A DNA stretch of 10,552 nt from Rhodocyclales bacterium (GTDB lineage: Bacteria > Pseudomonadota > Gammaproteobacteria > Burkholderiales > Rhodocyclaceae): positions 1 through 10,552 of the forward strand of contig JAJTBM010000067.1 in the NCBI GenBank assembly GCA_021286885.1, written 5' to 3'. A program made the translations under genes and the position numbers. Numbering within the stretch: position 1 is the stretch's first letter; every line of letters starts with the position of its first letter. The notes below the pieces were generated by a model. It saw nothing but the letters and a program-made list of their open reading frames with translations. It made no database searches and had not been told where the DNA came from. Positions 1-6,090 of the stretch are shown here, piece after piece.

Positions 1-150
1 AGCTGGCTGGCCCTGCGCCGTTCTTCCGGAACAGGCCTGGGGCGCGAAGCTTCGGGAGAGCAGTCAAAAGTGAACGTTGTGCAAAAAGACCCAGAACCAA
101 TAAAACAGTCAGCACCTGTAGCATCACTTTCTGACAACATTCGACTCTAG
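1..150 (+). CDS. Possible 3' end of an upstream gene (uncertain)
   Basis: The frame beginning at base 1 stays open for 49 codons and stops with TAG at 148-150. Its last residues (DPEPIKQSAPVASLSDNIRL) look like a polar, disordered tail. A second frame, beginning at base 2, is also open with more G/C-ending codons and stops at TGA 71-73, close to where base composition falls from GC-rich to about 40-45% GC. Either could be the true C-terminus of a gene that enters from the left. No domain can be recognised in so short a piece. It may also be non-coding. Confidence 0.28.
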   Translation, partial: SWLALRRSSGTGLGREASGEQSKVNVVQKDPEPIKQSAPVASLSDNIRL

Positions 151-429
151 CGCTTGTCCCTAAGTGGATGATGTGGATTCCATGACGGCGCCAGATGACA
201 AAAGTCACATCAACAATAGAATCGATGTTCTGGCGCGTGTGTCAGGAAATGGAAAAAGGTTAAACTTAGTTAAATGGCGGCGGGCGTTCCGGGTCTATGC
301 TGTGATGTCAGGCGACCGGGTCCGTCAAGTGGTTCAATTGCCAGTAGCTGTGAGCTCCTGGCTGCGATGGTGCTAAATGTCCGTTTCAGGGCTCCTGATC
401 TGGCTTGAAAGTGTGCTTTCCTGGGTGAC
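151..429. other. Lower-GC intergenic region upstream of the PP2C gene
   Basis: This stretch is clearly poorer in G+C than the flanking genes, and no open frame in it resembles a known protein. It holds several inverted repeats: the nested set at 188-236 (listed separately) and a hairpin at 341-361 (CCAG and AGCT arms closing on GTG, one mismatch). The short sequence TTAAACTTAGTTAA lies at 260-273, and its TAAACT could serve as a weak -10 element, but there is no convincing -35 box. I see no tRNA, known riboswitch or clear terminator. Confidence 0.55.
188..236. other. Nested inverted repeats able to form a three-way junction
   Basis: The outer arms are GCGCCAGA (188-195) and TCTGGCGC (229-236), perfectly complementary over 8 bp. 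Inside them lie two hairpins back to back: TGAC-AAAA-GTCA at 196-207, and CATC...GATG at 208-211 and 224-227 with a 12-nt loop. Only base 228 is left unpaired at the junction. The base pairing is read directly from the sequence. Whether it is transcribed, or acts as RNA or as a protein-binding site, is unknown, and the inner stems of 4 bp could be chance. Confidence 0.3.
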
Positions 430-1234
430 ATGTTGACTACCTCCTGTTCTCCGCTGGTGACTGCCGGCTCTCCTGTACCCAAAAAGCGTTATCAGGCTGA
501 GGCCTGTGTGGCCAAGCATCTGGGCGACCGTACCGAACAACAGGATCGGGTGTCCATCTTTCCCCACCCGAGCAAAAAAGGCGATGGCTGCCGAACAGGT
601 GATCATGAAGGCCAAGCAAAATTTTGAGGCTTTTGCGCCGGCTTCCGAGAGCCCCGGTGATCTGCTGCGCAGCATCGTGGACGAGGCCCACATCGTCATC
701 AAGCTCACCCGTTTCACCAGCGAGCAAGACCCCCACAGCACGGCTGTGGTGTTCATGCTCCAGCCCGACCGGGCCGACTGGGCCCACTGTGGTGATTCCC
801 GTTTTTACCACTTCCGCCAGGGCCAGCTGGTGACTCGCAGCACCGACCACTCCTTGGTGGAAGAACTGGTGCGCAAGGGCCGCCTGGATCCGGAAGGCGC
901 CCTGCGCCACCCTAACCGCAATGTGCTCATCTCCTGCCTGGGTTCCGAGCGGGAGCCTCGGGTGGATCTGGGCCATGCTTCGCCCCTGGTGGGCGGCGAT
1001 GCCTTCCTGCTGTGCTCCGATGGCTTGTGGGGCTATATTAACGAGCGTGAGATGGGCGAAGTAGTCGCTCAGCATTCGCCTCGGGAGGCGGCCTCTACCT
1101 TGATCGACATGGCCCGGGAGCGGGCCCGGGGCGCGGGTGACAACATCTCGCTGGCGATTGTGAAGCTGGTGGAGATTCCGCCCAAAGATTCCAACACGGG
1201 TTATCCGGATCTGTCCAGTCTGCCCAGTTTCTGA
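430..1234 (+). pseudogene. PP2C-family Ser/Thr protein phosphatase, frameshifted and lacking the DGMGG segment
   Basis: Two frames together encode one PP2C-like metal-dependent phosphatase. From ATG 430, frame 1 gives the N-terminus with LGDRTEQQDRVSIFPHP, which carries the early metal-ligand Asp region. From about 581, frame 2 gives AMAAEQVIMKAKQNFE and continues to the stop at 1234 through HCGDSRFYHF, TDHSLVEELV, LLCSDGLWGY and GAGDNISLAIVKL. Those are the usual later PP2C motifs, including the Asp residues of DGLW and GDN. In this family a strand with (A)DGMGGH normally sits between these two blocks. Here the frame changes right after an A6 run (574-579), and about 15 to 18 codons including that motif are absent. 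The frame change requires a net loss of length 3n+2. A protein started at the downstream ATG 506 or 584 would still lack the motif. No strong Shine-Dalgarno precedes 430. The family assignment is firm. Whether the lesion is a real mutation or an assembly error cannot be told from this sequence. Confidence 0.8.
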
Positions 1235-1262
1235 GGTCGTTCGCTGCCACACGTCCATCTGT

Positions 1263-1282
1263 CGGGGCCCTCATGGGCCCCG
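1263..1282. terminator. Hairpin between convergent PP2C gene and corA
   Basis: CGGGGCCC (1263-1270) and GGGCCCCG (1275-1282) form a perfect 8-bp stem with a TCAT loop, 28 bp after the PP2C stop codon and 43 bp beyond the corA stop. The tail on the plus strand (TGGTGTTT) is only modestly T-rich and there is no U-tract on the minus strand. A second GGGGCCCC palindrome follows at 1292-1299. Its position between two converging genes suggests a shared terminator, but the weak T-tract keeps this tentative. Confidence 0.45.
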
Positions 1283-1325
1283 TGGTGTTTCTGGGGCCCC
1301 GGCTGCGGGTGCCTTAGTGGGGATC

Positions 1326-2393
1326 TTAGCGGGAGCGCAGCCAGTTCCGGCGCCAGAATGAAGCGGCCATCACCGCCGCTGCGGCCCCCATCATGCCCAG
1401 GGCGAGGCCGAAGCCGTCGTGGGCTTCGAGCATGGGCATGTCCTTGAAATTCATCCCGAAGATCCCGGCAATCAGGGTGGCGGGCATGAACAGGGTGGTG
1501 AGCACGGTCAGGATGCGCACCTCGCTGTTGAGCCGGTTGCTGACGCTCGAAAGGTAGATGTCCAGCAGGTCGGCGAGCAGTTCCCGCACCGACTCCAGCG
1601 ATTCGAGCACGTGCACCGTGTGGTCATACACATCCCGCAGGTAGAGCCGGGTATCGGCGCTGAAATAGCGGTTATCGGCCCGGCACAGGGTGTTGATGAC
1701 TTCGCGCAGGGGCCACACCGCCCGGCGCAGGGCGAGGGCCTCGTGCTTGACCCGGTTGATCTCCGAGAGCAGCGCCGGGGAGGGGCGGCTCAAGGCCTGT
1801 TCTTCCAGCCCCTCGGCCAGATCGCTCAGGTGGTCCAGCATCACGAAGTAGCGATCCACCAGGGTGTCGAGCAGGGCATAGGCCAGGTAATCGCAGCCAT
1901 GGCTGCGCATGACGCCGCTGGGCGCCCGCAGCCGTTCGCGGATCTGGGCGAAGGCGCCGCTCGGACGTTCCTGGAAGCTCAGCACAAAGTTGCGCCCGAG
2001 CACGATGCTCACCTGGTCGGAAATCAGACAAGCCGTGTCGGCCTTGTACTCAAACAGACGGGCCACCAGGAAGGTGTAGTCGCTGTAGTCCTCAACCTTG
2101 GGGCGCTGCTGGGTGTTCAGGATGTCTTCTTGCACCAGGGGGTGCAGGCCGAAGCGGGTGCCGATCTCCTTCATCACCTCCGGGTCGTGCAGACCATGCA
2201 CGTTGAGCCACACATTCTCACGTCCGGGCCGGAATTTGCGGGCTTCTTCCAAGCTTTCAAACTGGAATTCATCCACACCCTCCCCATCGTACTGAATGAG
2301 GCTGATGGTGGTTTTATCCATCTTAATTGACCCTACATGCACTAGGGTTCCTGGGGGTAAACCCGACTTCCGGGGGTGTCTGGCGCGCTTCAT
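1326..2393 (-). CDS. corA: CorA-family magnesium/divalent cation transporter
   Basis: This is a 355-residue inner-membrane channel of the CorA family (2-TM-GxN), which forms pentamers that admit Mg2+ and sometimes Co2+ or Ni2+. The N-terminal cytoplasmic domain (about 1-285) has the family pattern, including PPGTLVHVG (14-21), WLNVHGL, LHPLVQEDILNTQQRPKVEDY (83-103) and a long helical stalk rich in Leu, Arg and Glu. The first membrane helix (about 293-312) ends in the selectivity signature GMN at 313-315 (context IFGMNFKDMP). A second helix spans about 327-346, and the C-terminus is basic (RRNWLRSR), as usual. The ATG at 2393 is kept because the PPGTLVHVG block precedes the other candidate ATG (2321). 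No strong Shine-Dalgarno is seen at either. The gene is divergent from pntAA and convergent with the PP2C gene, so it is probably transcribed alone. Length and motifs are complete. Confidence 0.95.
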   Translation of the reverse strand: MKRARHPRKSGLPPGTLVHVGSIKMDKTTISLIQYDGEGVDEFQFESLEEARKFRPGRENVWLNVHGLHDPEVMKEIGTRFGLHPLVQEDILNTQQRPKVEDYSDYTFLVARLFEYKADTACLISDQVSIVLGRNFVLSFQERPSGAFAQIRERLRAPSGVMRSHGCDYLAYALLDTLVDRYFVMLDHLSDLAEGLEEQALSRPSPALLSEINRVKHEALALRRAVWPLREVINTLCRADNRYFSADTRLYLRDVYDHTVHVLESLESVRELLADLLDIYLSSVSNRLNSEVRILTVLTTLFMPATLIAGIFGMNFKDMPMLEAHDGFGLALGMMGAAAAVMAASFWRRNWLRSR

Positions 2394-2489
2394 GCTATCA
2401 ACTGTTGCTGTGAGTCACGAAAACAGCCCCGAAAATGAGGTTTTTAGCCCTTTTGGAACTGGTTTTACGTGCAGAAATTGCTTGAGATT

Positions 2490-2501
2490 GGGGTTAACCC
2501 C
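2490..2501. promoter_or_regulatory. 12-bp palindrome in the corA/pntAA divergent promoter region
   Basis: GGGGTTAACCCC is a perfect dyad lying 83 bp before the pntAA start and 97 bp before the corA start. A TTGAGA hexamer ends just ahead of it (2482-2487) and could be a -35 box, but I find no good -10 box at the right distance. A regulator dimer could bind here and affect one or both operons. A second small dyad, GTGA-G-TCAC, lies at 2410-2418, close to corA. The regulatory role is inference only. Confidence 0.3.
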
Positions 2502-2583
2502 CGGTCTTGTACAGGATTTAAGCAGGTTCAGAGCGCTTTTTGTTCCTGCAAACGGAATTTTAACTACCTACTAGGGAGGTTCC

Positions 2584-3708
2584 ATGCCTCTGGTCATCGG
2601 TGTGACCAAAGAGCTGACTTCGGGCGAGCGTCGTGTGGCGCTGGTGCCGGATGTAGCCAAGAAGTACCAAGGGCTTGGGGCGGCATTGCTGCTCCAGGCG
2701 GGGGCCGGCGAGGCGGCATATTACCGTGATGCAGATTACGGTGCCGCTGATCTGGCAGCCGAGCAGGCTGCCGTGCTGGCCAAGGCCGACGTGGTGTTGC
2801 AGGTGCAGCCCCTGGGGCTCGAAGCCCTGGCCCAGCTCAAGCCGGGCGCCGTGCTGGTGGGGCTGCAACAGCCCTGGTCCAGCAAGGAGCGGATCGAGGT
2901 GCTGCGTCAGAAGAACATCACCTGTTTCGCCCTGGAGCTGCTGCCCCGGATCTCCCGGGCCCAGAGCATGGACGTGCTCTCCAGCCAGGCCGCCGTGGCC
3001 GGCTACGAGTGCGCCCTGATCGCGGCGGATCACTGTCCCAAGTTTTTCCCCATGCTGACCTACGCGGCTGGCACCATTCGTCCGGCCAAGGTGCTGGTAA
3101 TCGGTGCGGGCGTGGCGGGCCTGCAGGCCATCGCCACCGCCAAGCGTCTGGGTGCCATGGTGTACGGCTACGATGTGCGACCGGAAACTCGGGAGCAGAT
3201 TGAGTCGCTGGGTGCAAAGTTTGTTGACACCGGCGTGTCTGCGGCCGGTGCCGGCGGCTACGCCCGGGAGCTGACTGACGAGGAAAAGCGCCAGCAGGCT
3301 GAAAAGCTTGGCAAGGCCATCGCCGAGTGCGACGCCCTCATCACCACCGCTGCGATTCCGGGCAAAAAAGCGCCCCAGATCGTGTCGGCTGAGATGGTGG
3401 CCCGCATGAAGCCGGGCTCTGTGGTGGTGGACATGGCCGCTGAAACCGGCGGCAATGTGGCCGGCACCGTGGCAGGCGAAAAAACCTGGGTCGGCGACGT
3501 GCTGCTGATCGGCCCGACCCACATCCCGAGCCGGATGCCCATCCATGCCTCCGAGATGTACGCCAAGAACCTGTTCAACTTCATCTCGCCCTTCATCAAG
3601 GACGGGGCTCTGGCCCTGGACTGGGAAGACGAAGTGATGGCAGGTGCCTGTCTGACCCACGCCGGCGAGCTGCGCCACGCCGGTGTCAAGCAGGCCCTCG
3701 GGCTCTGA
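2584..3708 (+). CDS. pntAA: NAD(P) transhydrogenase subunit alpha part 1 (NAD(H)-binding domain I)
   Basis: This 374-residue soluble protein is domain I of the proton-translocating transhydrogenase. It binds NAD(H) on the cytoplasmic face and exchanges hydride with NADP(H) held by PntB. It has the family block GERRVALVPDVAKK near the N-terminus. The RQD loop PRISRAQSMD (121-130) supplies Arg122, Gln127 and Asp130. A Rossmann motif follows at 174-180 (VLVIGAGVAGLQA), with Asp197 in GYDVRPETREQ at the end of the second strand. The tail has MKPGSVVVDMAAE and THIPSRMP. Length matches split-type alpha-1 subunits such as that of Rhodospirillum rubrum. The ATG at 2584 follows a strong Shine-Dalgarno (GGAGG, 2575-2579). 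It is the first gene of a three-gene operon, with pntAB starting 17 bp after its stop. No truncation or frameshift is seen. Confidence 0.97.
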   Translation: MPLVIGVTKELTSGERRVALVPDVAKKYQGLGAALLLQAGAGEAAYYRDADYGAADLAAEQAAVLAKADVVLQVQPLGLEALAQLKPGAVLVGLQQPWSSKERIEVLRQKNITCFALELLPRISRAQSMDVLSSQAAVAGYECALIAADHCPKFFPMLTYAAGTIRPAKVLVIGAGVAGLQAIATAKRLGAMVYGYDVRPETREQIESLGAKFVDTGVSAAGAGGYARELTDEEKRQQAEKLGKAIAECDALITTAAIPGKKAPQIVSAEMVARMKPGSVVVDMAAETGGNVAGTVAGEKTWVGDVLLIGPTHIPSRMPIHASEMYAKNLFNFISPFIKDGALALDWEDEVMAGACLTHAGELRHAGVKQALGL

Positions 3709-3725
3709 CGCGGAGGACCATACTC

Positions 3726-4010
3726 ATGGACGGATTTGTTGCAATCTACATCTTCATGCTGGCGGCTTTCACTGGCTATGAAGTCATCTCCCGGGTGCCG
3801 GTGATCCTGCACACCCCGCTGATGTCGGGCTCCAACTTTGTGCACGGCGTGGTGCTGGTGGGCGGCATGATCGCCCTGGGCGAAGCCGTGACCCCCCTCG
3901 AACAGGCCATCGGCTTTGTGGCGGTGCTGCTGGGCGCGGCCAATGCGGCTGGCGGCTACGTGGTCACCGAGCGCATGCTCGCCATGTTCAAGTCCAAGGA
4001 GGGCAAATAA
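3726..4010 (+). CDS. pntAB: NAD(P) transhydrogenase subunit alpha part 2 (membrane domain IIa)
   Basis: This 94-residue membrane protein contributes the first set of helices of domain II, the proton channel of transhydrogenase. Hydrophobic segments lie at about 3-22, 39-55 and 60-80. The loop RVPVILHTPLMSGSNFVHG between the first two is the characteristic alpha-2 signature. The start has an upstream GCGGAGG-type Shine-Dalgarno. Its stop codon TAA shares one base with the pntB start (TAATG at 4008-4012), so translation of the two membrane subunits is probably coupled. Residues and length are typical of the split form found in many alphaproteobacteria and betaproteobacteria. Confidence 0.96.
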   Translation: MDGFVAIYIFMLAAFTGYEVISRVPVILHTPLMSGSNFVHGVVLVGGMIALGEAVTPLEQAIGFVAVLLGAANAAGGYVVTERMLAMFKSKEGK

Positions 4011-5383
4011 TGGCGCTCAAGTGGCTGATTGATGCGAGCTATTTCGTAGCCGCAGTGCTGTTCATCCTGGGCCTGAAGGGGATGAGTTCCCCGGTCACCG
4101 CCCGCAAGGGCATCCTCTGGGCCGGGGTGGGCATGGTGCTCGCCACCGTGGTCACCTTCCTGACCCCGGGGATGAACAACTTTGCGCTGATGGTCATCGC
4201 CATCGCGGTGGGGGGCGCCCTGGCCTGGGTCTCCGGCAAGAAGGTCGCCATGACCGACATGCCCCAGATGGTTGCCATCTACAACGGCATGGGCGGCGGT
4301 GCGGCAGCGGCGATTGCCGCCGTCGAGTTCGCCCGGGGCGAAATGCACGGCGTCATCGTGACCCTGCTGGCCACCCTTGGCGCGCTGATCGGTGCGGTGT
4401 CGTTTGCCGGCTCCGTGGTCGCCTGGGCCAAGCTCCAGGGGGTCATGAGGAAGGCCTTCCGGTTGCCCGCTCAGAACGCGGTCAACGTGGTGCTGGCCCT
4501 GGCCACCGTGGGCTTGGGTCTGGCGATCATCGCCGCCCCGGCCATCGACCCGACCCTGGTGGGCGCGTTCTTCGTGCTCTCCCTGATCCTGGGCACCATC
4601 ATCACCCTGCCGATTGGCGGGGCCGACATGCCGGTGGTGATCTCCCTGTTCAACGCCTTCACCGGCCTGGCCGTGGGCTTTGAAGGCTTCGTGATGGGCA
4701 TTCCCGCCCTCATCATCGCCGGTATCGTGGTCGGTGCCGCCGGTACCCTGCTGACCCAGCTCATGGCCAAGGCCATGAACCGTCCGATCTCCAACATCCT
4801 GTTCGTCCCCATGGCTGCAGCCGGTGGTGGCGAAGCGGTGGAAGGGGAACAGAAGGAAGTGGGCGCCATGGATGCAGCAGCGATGATGCGCTACGCCAGC
4901 AAGGTCATCATCGTGCCGGGCTACGGCATGGCGGTGGCCGGGGCCCAGCACAAGGTCTGGGAAATGACCGAGCTGCTCGAAGAGGCTGGTGTTGAGGTGC
5001 TGTTCGCCATCCACCCGGTGGCGGGCCGCATGCCGGGCCACATGAACGTGCTGCTGGCCGAAGCCGGCGTGCCCTACGAGAAGATCCTCGATCTGGAAGA
5101 AATCAACGCTGATTTCGCCCAGGCTGATGTGGCCCTGGTGATCGGTGCGAACGACGTGGTGAACCCGTCCGCCCGGACCGACAAGTCCAGCCCCATCTAC
5201 GGCATGCCCATCCTGAACGCCGACATGGCCCAGAACGTGATCGTGGTCAAGCGCGGCAAGGGGACGGGCTACTCGGGCATCGAGAACGCCCTGTTCTACA
5301 AGGACAACTGTCGTCTGCTCTACGGTTCCGCCCAACAGGCGGTGGCCGAAGTGATCCAGCACGTCAAGGCCATGTCCGTCTGA
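4010..5383 (+). CDS. pntB: NAD(P) transhydrogenase subunit beta (membrane domain IIb and NADP(H)-binding domain III)
   Basis: This 457-residue subunit combines the remaining membrane helices with domain III, which binds NADP(H). The N-terminal part, to about residue 260, is a series of hydrophobic helices with conserved blocks MPQMVAIYNGMGGGAAA and LPIGGADMPVVISLFNAFTG. Domain III carries VPGYGMAVAGAQH (nucleotide loop), HPVAGRMPGHMNVLLAEA, VIGANDVVNPSA and KRGKGTGYSGIEN, all in family order. Two positions differ from the Escherichia coli and Rhodospirillum proteins as I recall them: AVAGAQ replaces AVAQAQ, and KRGKGTGYSG replaces a KRSMxxGYAG-like stretch. This is probably a clade variant and not damage. 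It overlaps pntAB by one base and ends the operon. The enzyme uses the proton gradient to make NADPH for biosynthesis and redox defence. Confidence 0.97.
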   Translation: MALKWLIDASYFVAAVLFILGLKGMSSPVTARKGILWAGVGMVLATVVTFLTPGMNNFALMVIAIAVGGALAWVSGKKVAMTDMPQMVAIYNGMGGGAAAAIAAVEFARGEMHGVIVTLLATLGALIGAVSFAGSVVAWAKLQGVMRKAFRLPAQNAVNVVLALATVGLGLAIIAAPAIDPTLVGAFFVLSLILGTIITLPIGGADMPVVISLFNAFTGLAVGFEGFVMGIPALIIAGIVVGAAGTLLTQLMAKAMNRPISNILFVPMAAAGGGEAVEGEQKEVGAMDAAAMMRYASKVIIVPGYGMAVAGAQHKVWEMTELLEEAGVEVLFAIHPVAGRMPGHMNVLLAEAGVPYEKILDLEEINADFAQADVALVIGANDVVNPSARTDKSSPIYGMPILNADMAQNVIVVKRGKGTGYSGIENALFYKDNCRLLYGSAQQAVAEVIQHVKAMSV

Positions 5384-5451
5384 TCCACTCCGGTGGCAGG
5401 TCGGGTGCTCCGGCGCCCGGCCTGCTCCGGCAGATTGGTACGGCACGCAGC

Positions 5452-5490
5452 AAAAACAACACCCCGGCGGAGCGATCCGTCGGGGTGTTG
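5452..5490 (-). terminator. Rho-independent terminator downstream of sixA, possibly bidirectional
   Basis: Arms CAACACCCCG (5457-5466) and CGGGGTGTTG (5481-5490) pair perfectly. The stem continues through a G-T wobble pair (5467/5480) and CGGA/TCCG (5468-5471, 5476-5479) to a GCGA loop at 5472-5475, about 15 pairs in all. On the minus strand the hairpin is followed at once by five T (complement of A 5452-5456), which is the classic form for stopping transcripts coming from sixA (stop at 5565). On the plus strand it lies 73 bp after the pntB stop but has only a poor T tail, so it would be a weaker stop for the pnt operon. Confidence 0.8.
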
Positions 5491-5564
5491 TCATGTGGGG
5501 CAGCGTGTGCCGCGCTGGAGCAGCCGGTGGCCATATCCTGCACAGCCCCCGCCGGGGGGCAGGT

Positions 5565-6017
5565 TCAGGCCAGGTCGGCGGGCATCACGCAGCGCAGTAC
5601 GGTTTGGGTTTCGCCTTCCCGCACCCGGTTGCTAAACCACCACAGGGCGCCCTTCTTGATGGTCCAGTCGGCCTCCTGGCCCGAGAGCAGCAGGGAGGCC
5701 AGGCGCCCCAGCTCAGGTTGGTGGCCCACGATGAGTACCGCGCCCCCGGCTTCCGGCCAGCCGCAGGCGCCCAGGATGTCGGCAATATTGCAGCCCGGGG
5801 CGAGGGTGGGGATCACCTCGTAATCGGTGGTAAAGGCGTCGGCGGTCTGGCGGGTGCGCACGGTGGGGCTCACCAGTACGCGCAGCTTTTTGGGACGACG
5901 CTGCTCCAGCCACTCGGCCACCTTGCGTGCCTGACGGCGGCCCCGCTCGGTGAGTTCCCGGGTGCTGTCCGGCAGCCCTTCCACGGCTTCGGCGTGGCGC
6001 CACAGCAGCAGATCCAT
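5565..6017 (-). CDS. sixA: SixA-type phosphohistidine phosphatase
   Basis: This is a 150-residue cytoplasmic member of the histidine phosphatase (RHG) superfamily, SixA branch, which removes phosphate from phosphohistidine on signalling or PTS-type phosphocarrier proteins. The catalytic pair Arg7-His8 lies in LLWRHAEA at the N-terminus. Arg54 in SPTVRTRQTA and His99 in VLIVGHQPELG complete the expected pocket. The start is set at ATG 6017 because RHAEA normally follows within ten residues of Met. The open frame extends a further 33 codons upstream without family similarity. AAGGA lies about 10 nt before this ATG. The gene begins 68 bp after the CYTH-CHAD stop and is the last of the minus-strand run, just before the terminator hairpin. 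SixA-like and CHAD genes are often neighbours of polyphosphate genes in betaproteobacteria, but no ppk or ppx is visible here. Confidence 0.9.
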   Translation of the reverse strand: MDLLLWRHAEAVEGLPDSTRELTERGRRQARKVAEWLEQRRPKKLRVLVSPTVRTRQTADAFTTDYEVIPTLAPGCNIADILGACGWPEAGGAVLIVGHQPELGRLASLLLSGQEADWTIKKGALWWFSNRVREGETQTVLRCVMPADLA

Positions 6018-6078
6018 CTTGTGCTCGTCCTTGTTCCGCTTGAGAGGGCAGGAGTCTGGGCCGAGTGTGTTACGGTGT

Positions 6079-6090
6079 GATGACGTCATC
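6079..6090. promoter_or_regulatory. 12-bp palindrome at the CYTH-CHAD/sixA junction
   Basis: GATGACGTCATC is a perfect dyad that overlaps the CYTH-CHAD stop codon (TGA, complement of 6086-6088) and lies about 60 bp upstream of the sixA start. It could be an operator for a separate sixA promoter, or chance. No clear -35/-10 pair is visible beside it. Confidence 0.2.

Noticed and set aside
164..376. Short plus-strand open frame (70 codons, GTG start) in the left intergenic region
   Set aside because: There is no Shine-Dalgarno, no codon bias like its neighbours and no recognisable pattern, and it overlaps the inverted repeats.
437..1258. Minus-strand open frame antisense to the PP2C gene
   Set aside because: PP2C motifs on the plus strand explain the sequence. 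The antisense product has no domain character.
1419..2330. Plus-strand open frame antisense to corA
   Set aside because: It lies fully within corA, has biased composition and no recognisable motif.
4880..5290. Non-canonical residues in the PntB NADP loops (AVAGAQ, KRGKGTGYSG) as a functional defect
   Set aside because: All surrounding motifs are intact, and such substitutions look like a clade-specific variant of split-type transhydrogenases, so I do not claim loss of function.
3956..5494. Long minus-strand open frame (about 512 codons) antisense to pntB
   Set aside because: It is a shadow of GC-biased codons. The product is a His/Gly/Asp-rich string without any domain, and pntB on the other strand is a complete, well-conserved gene.
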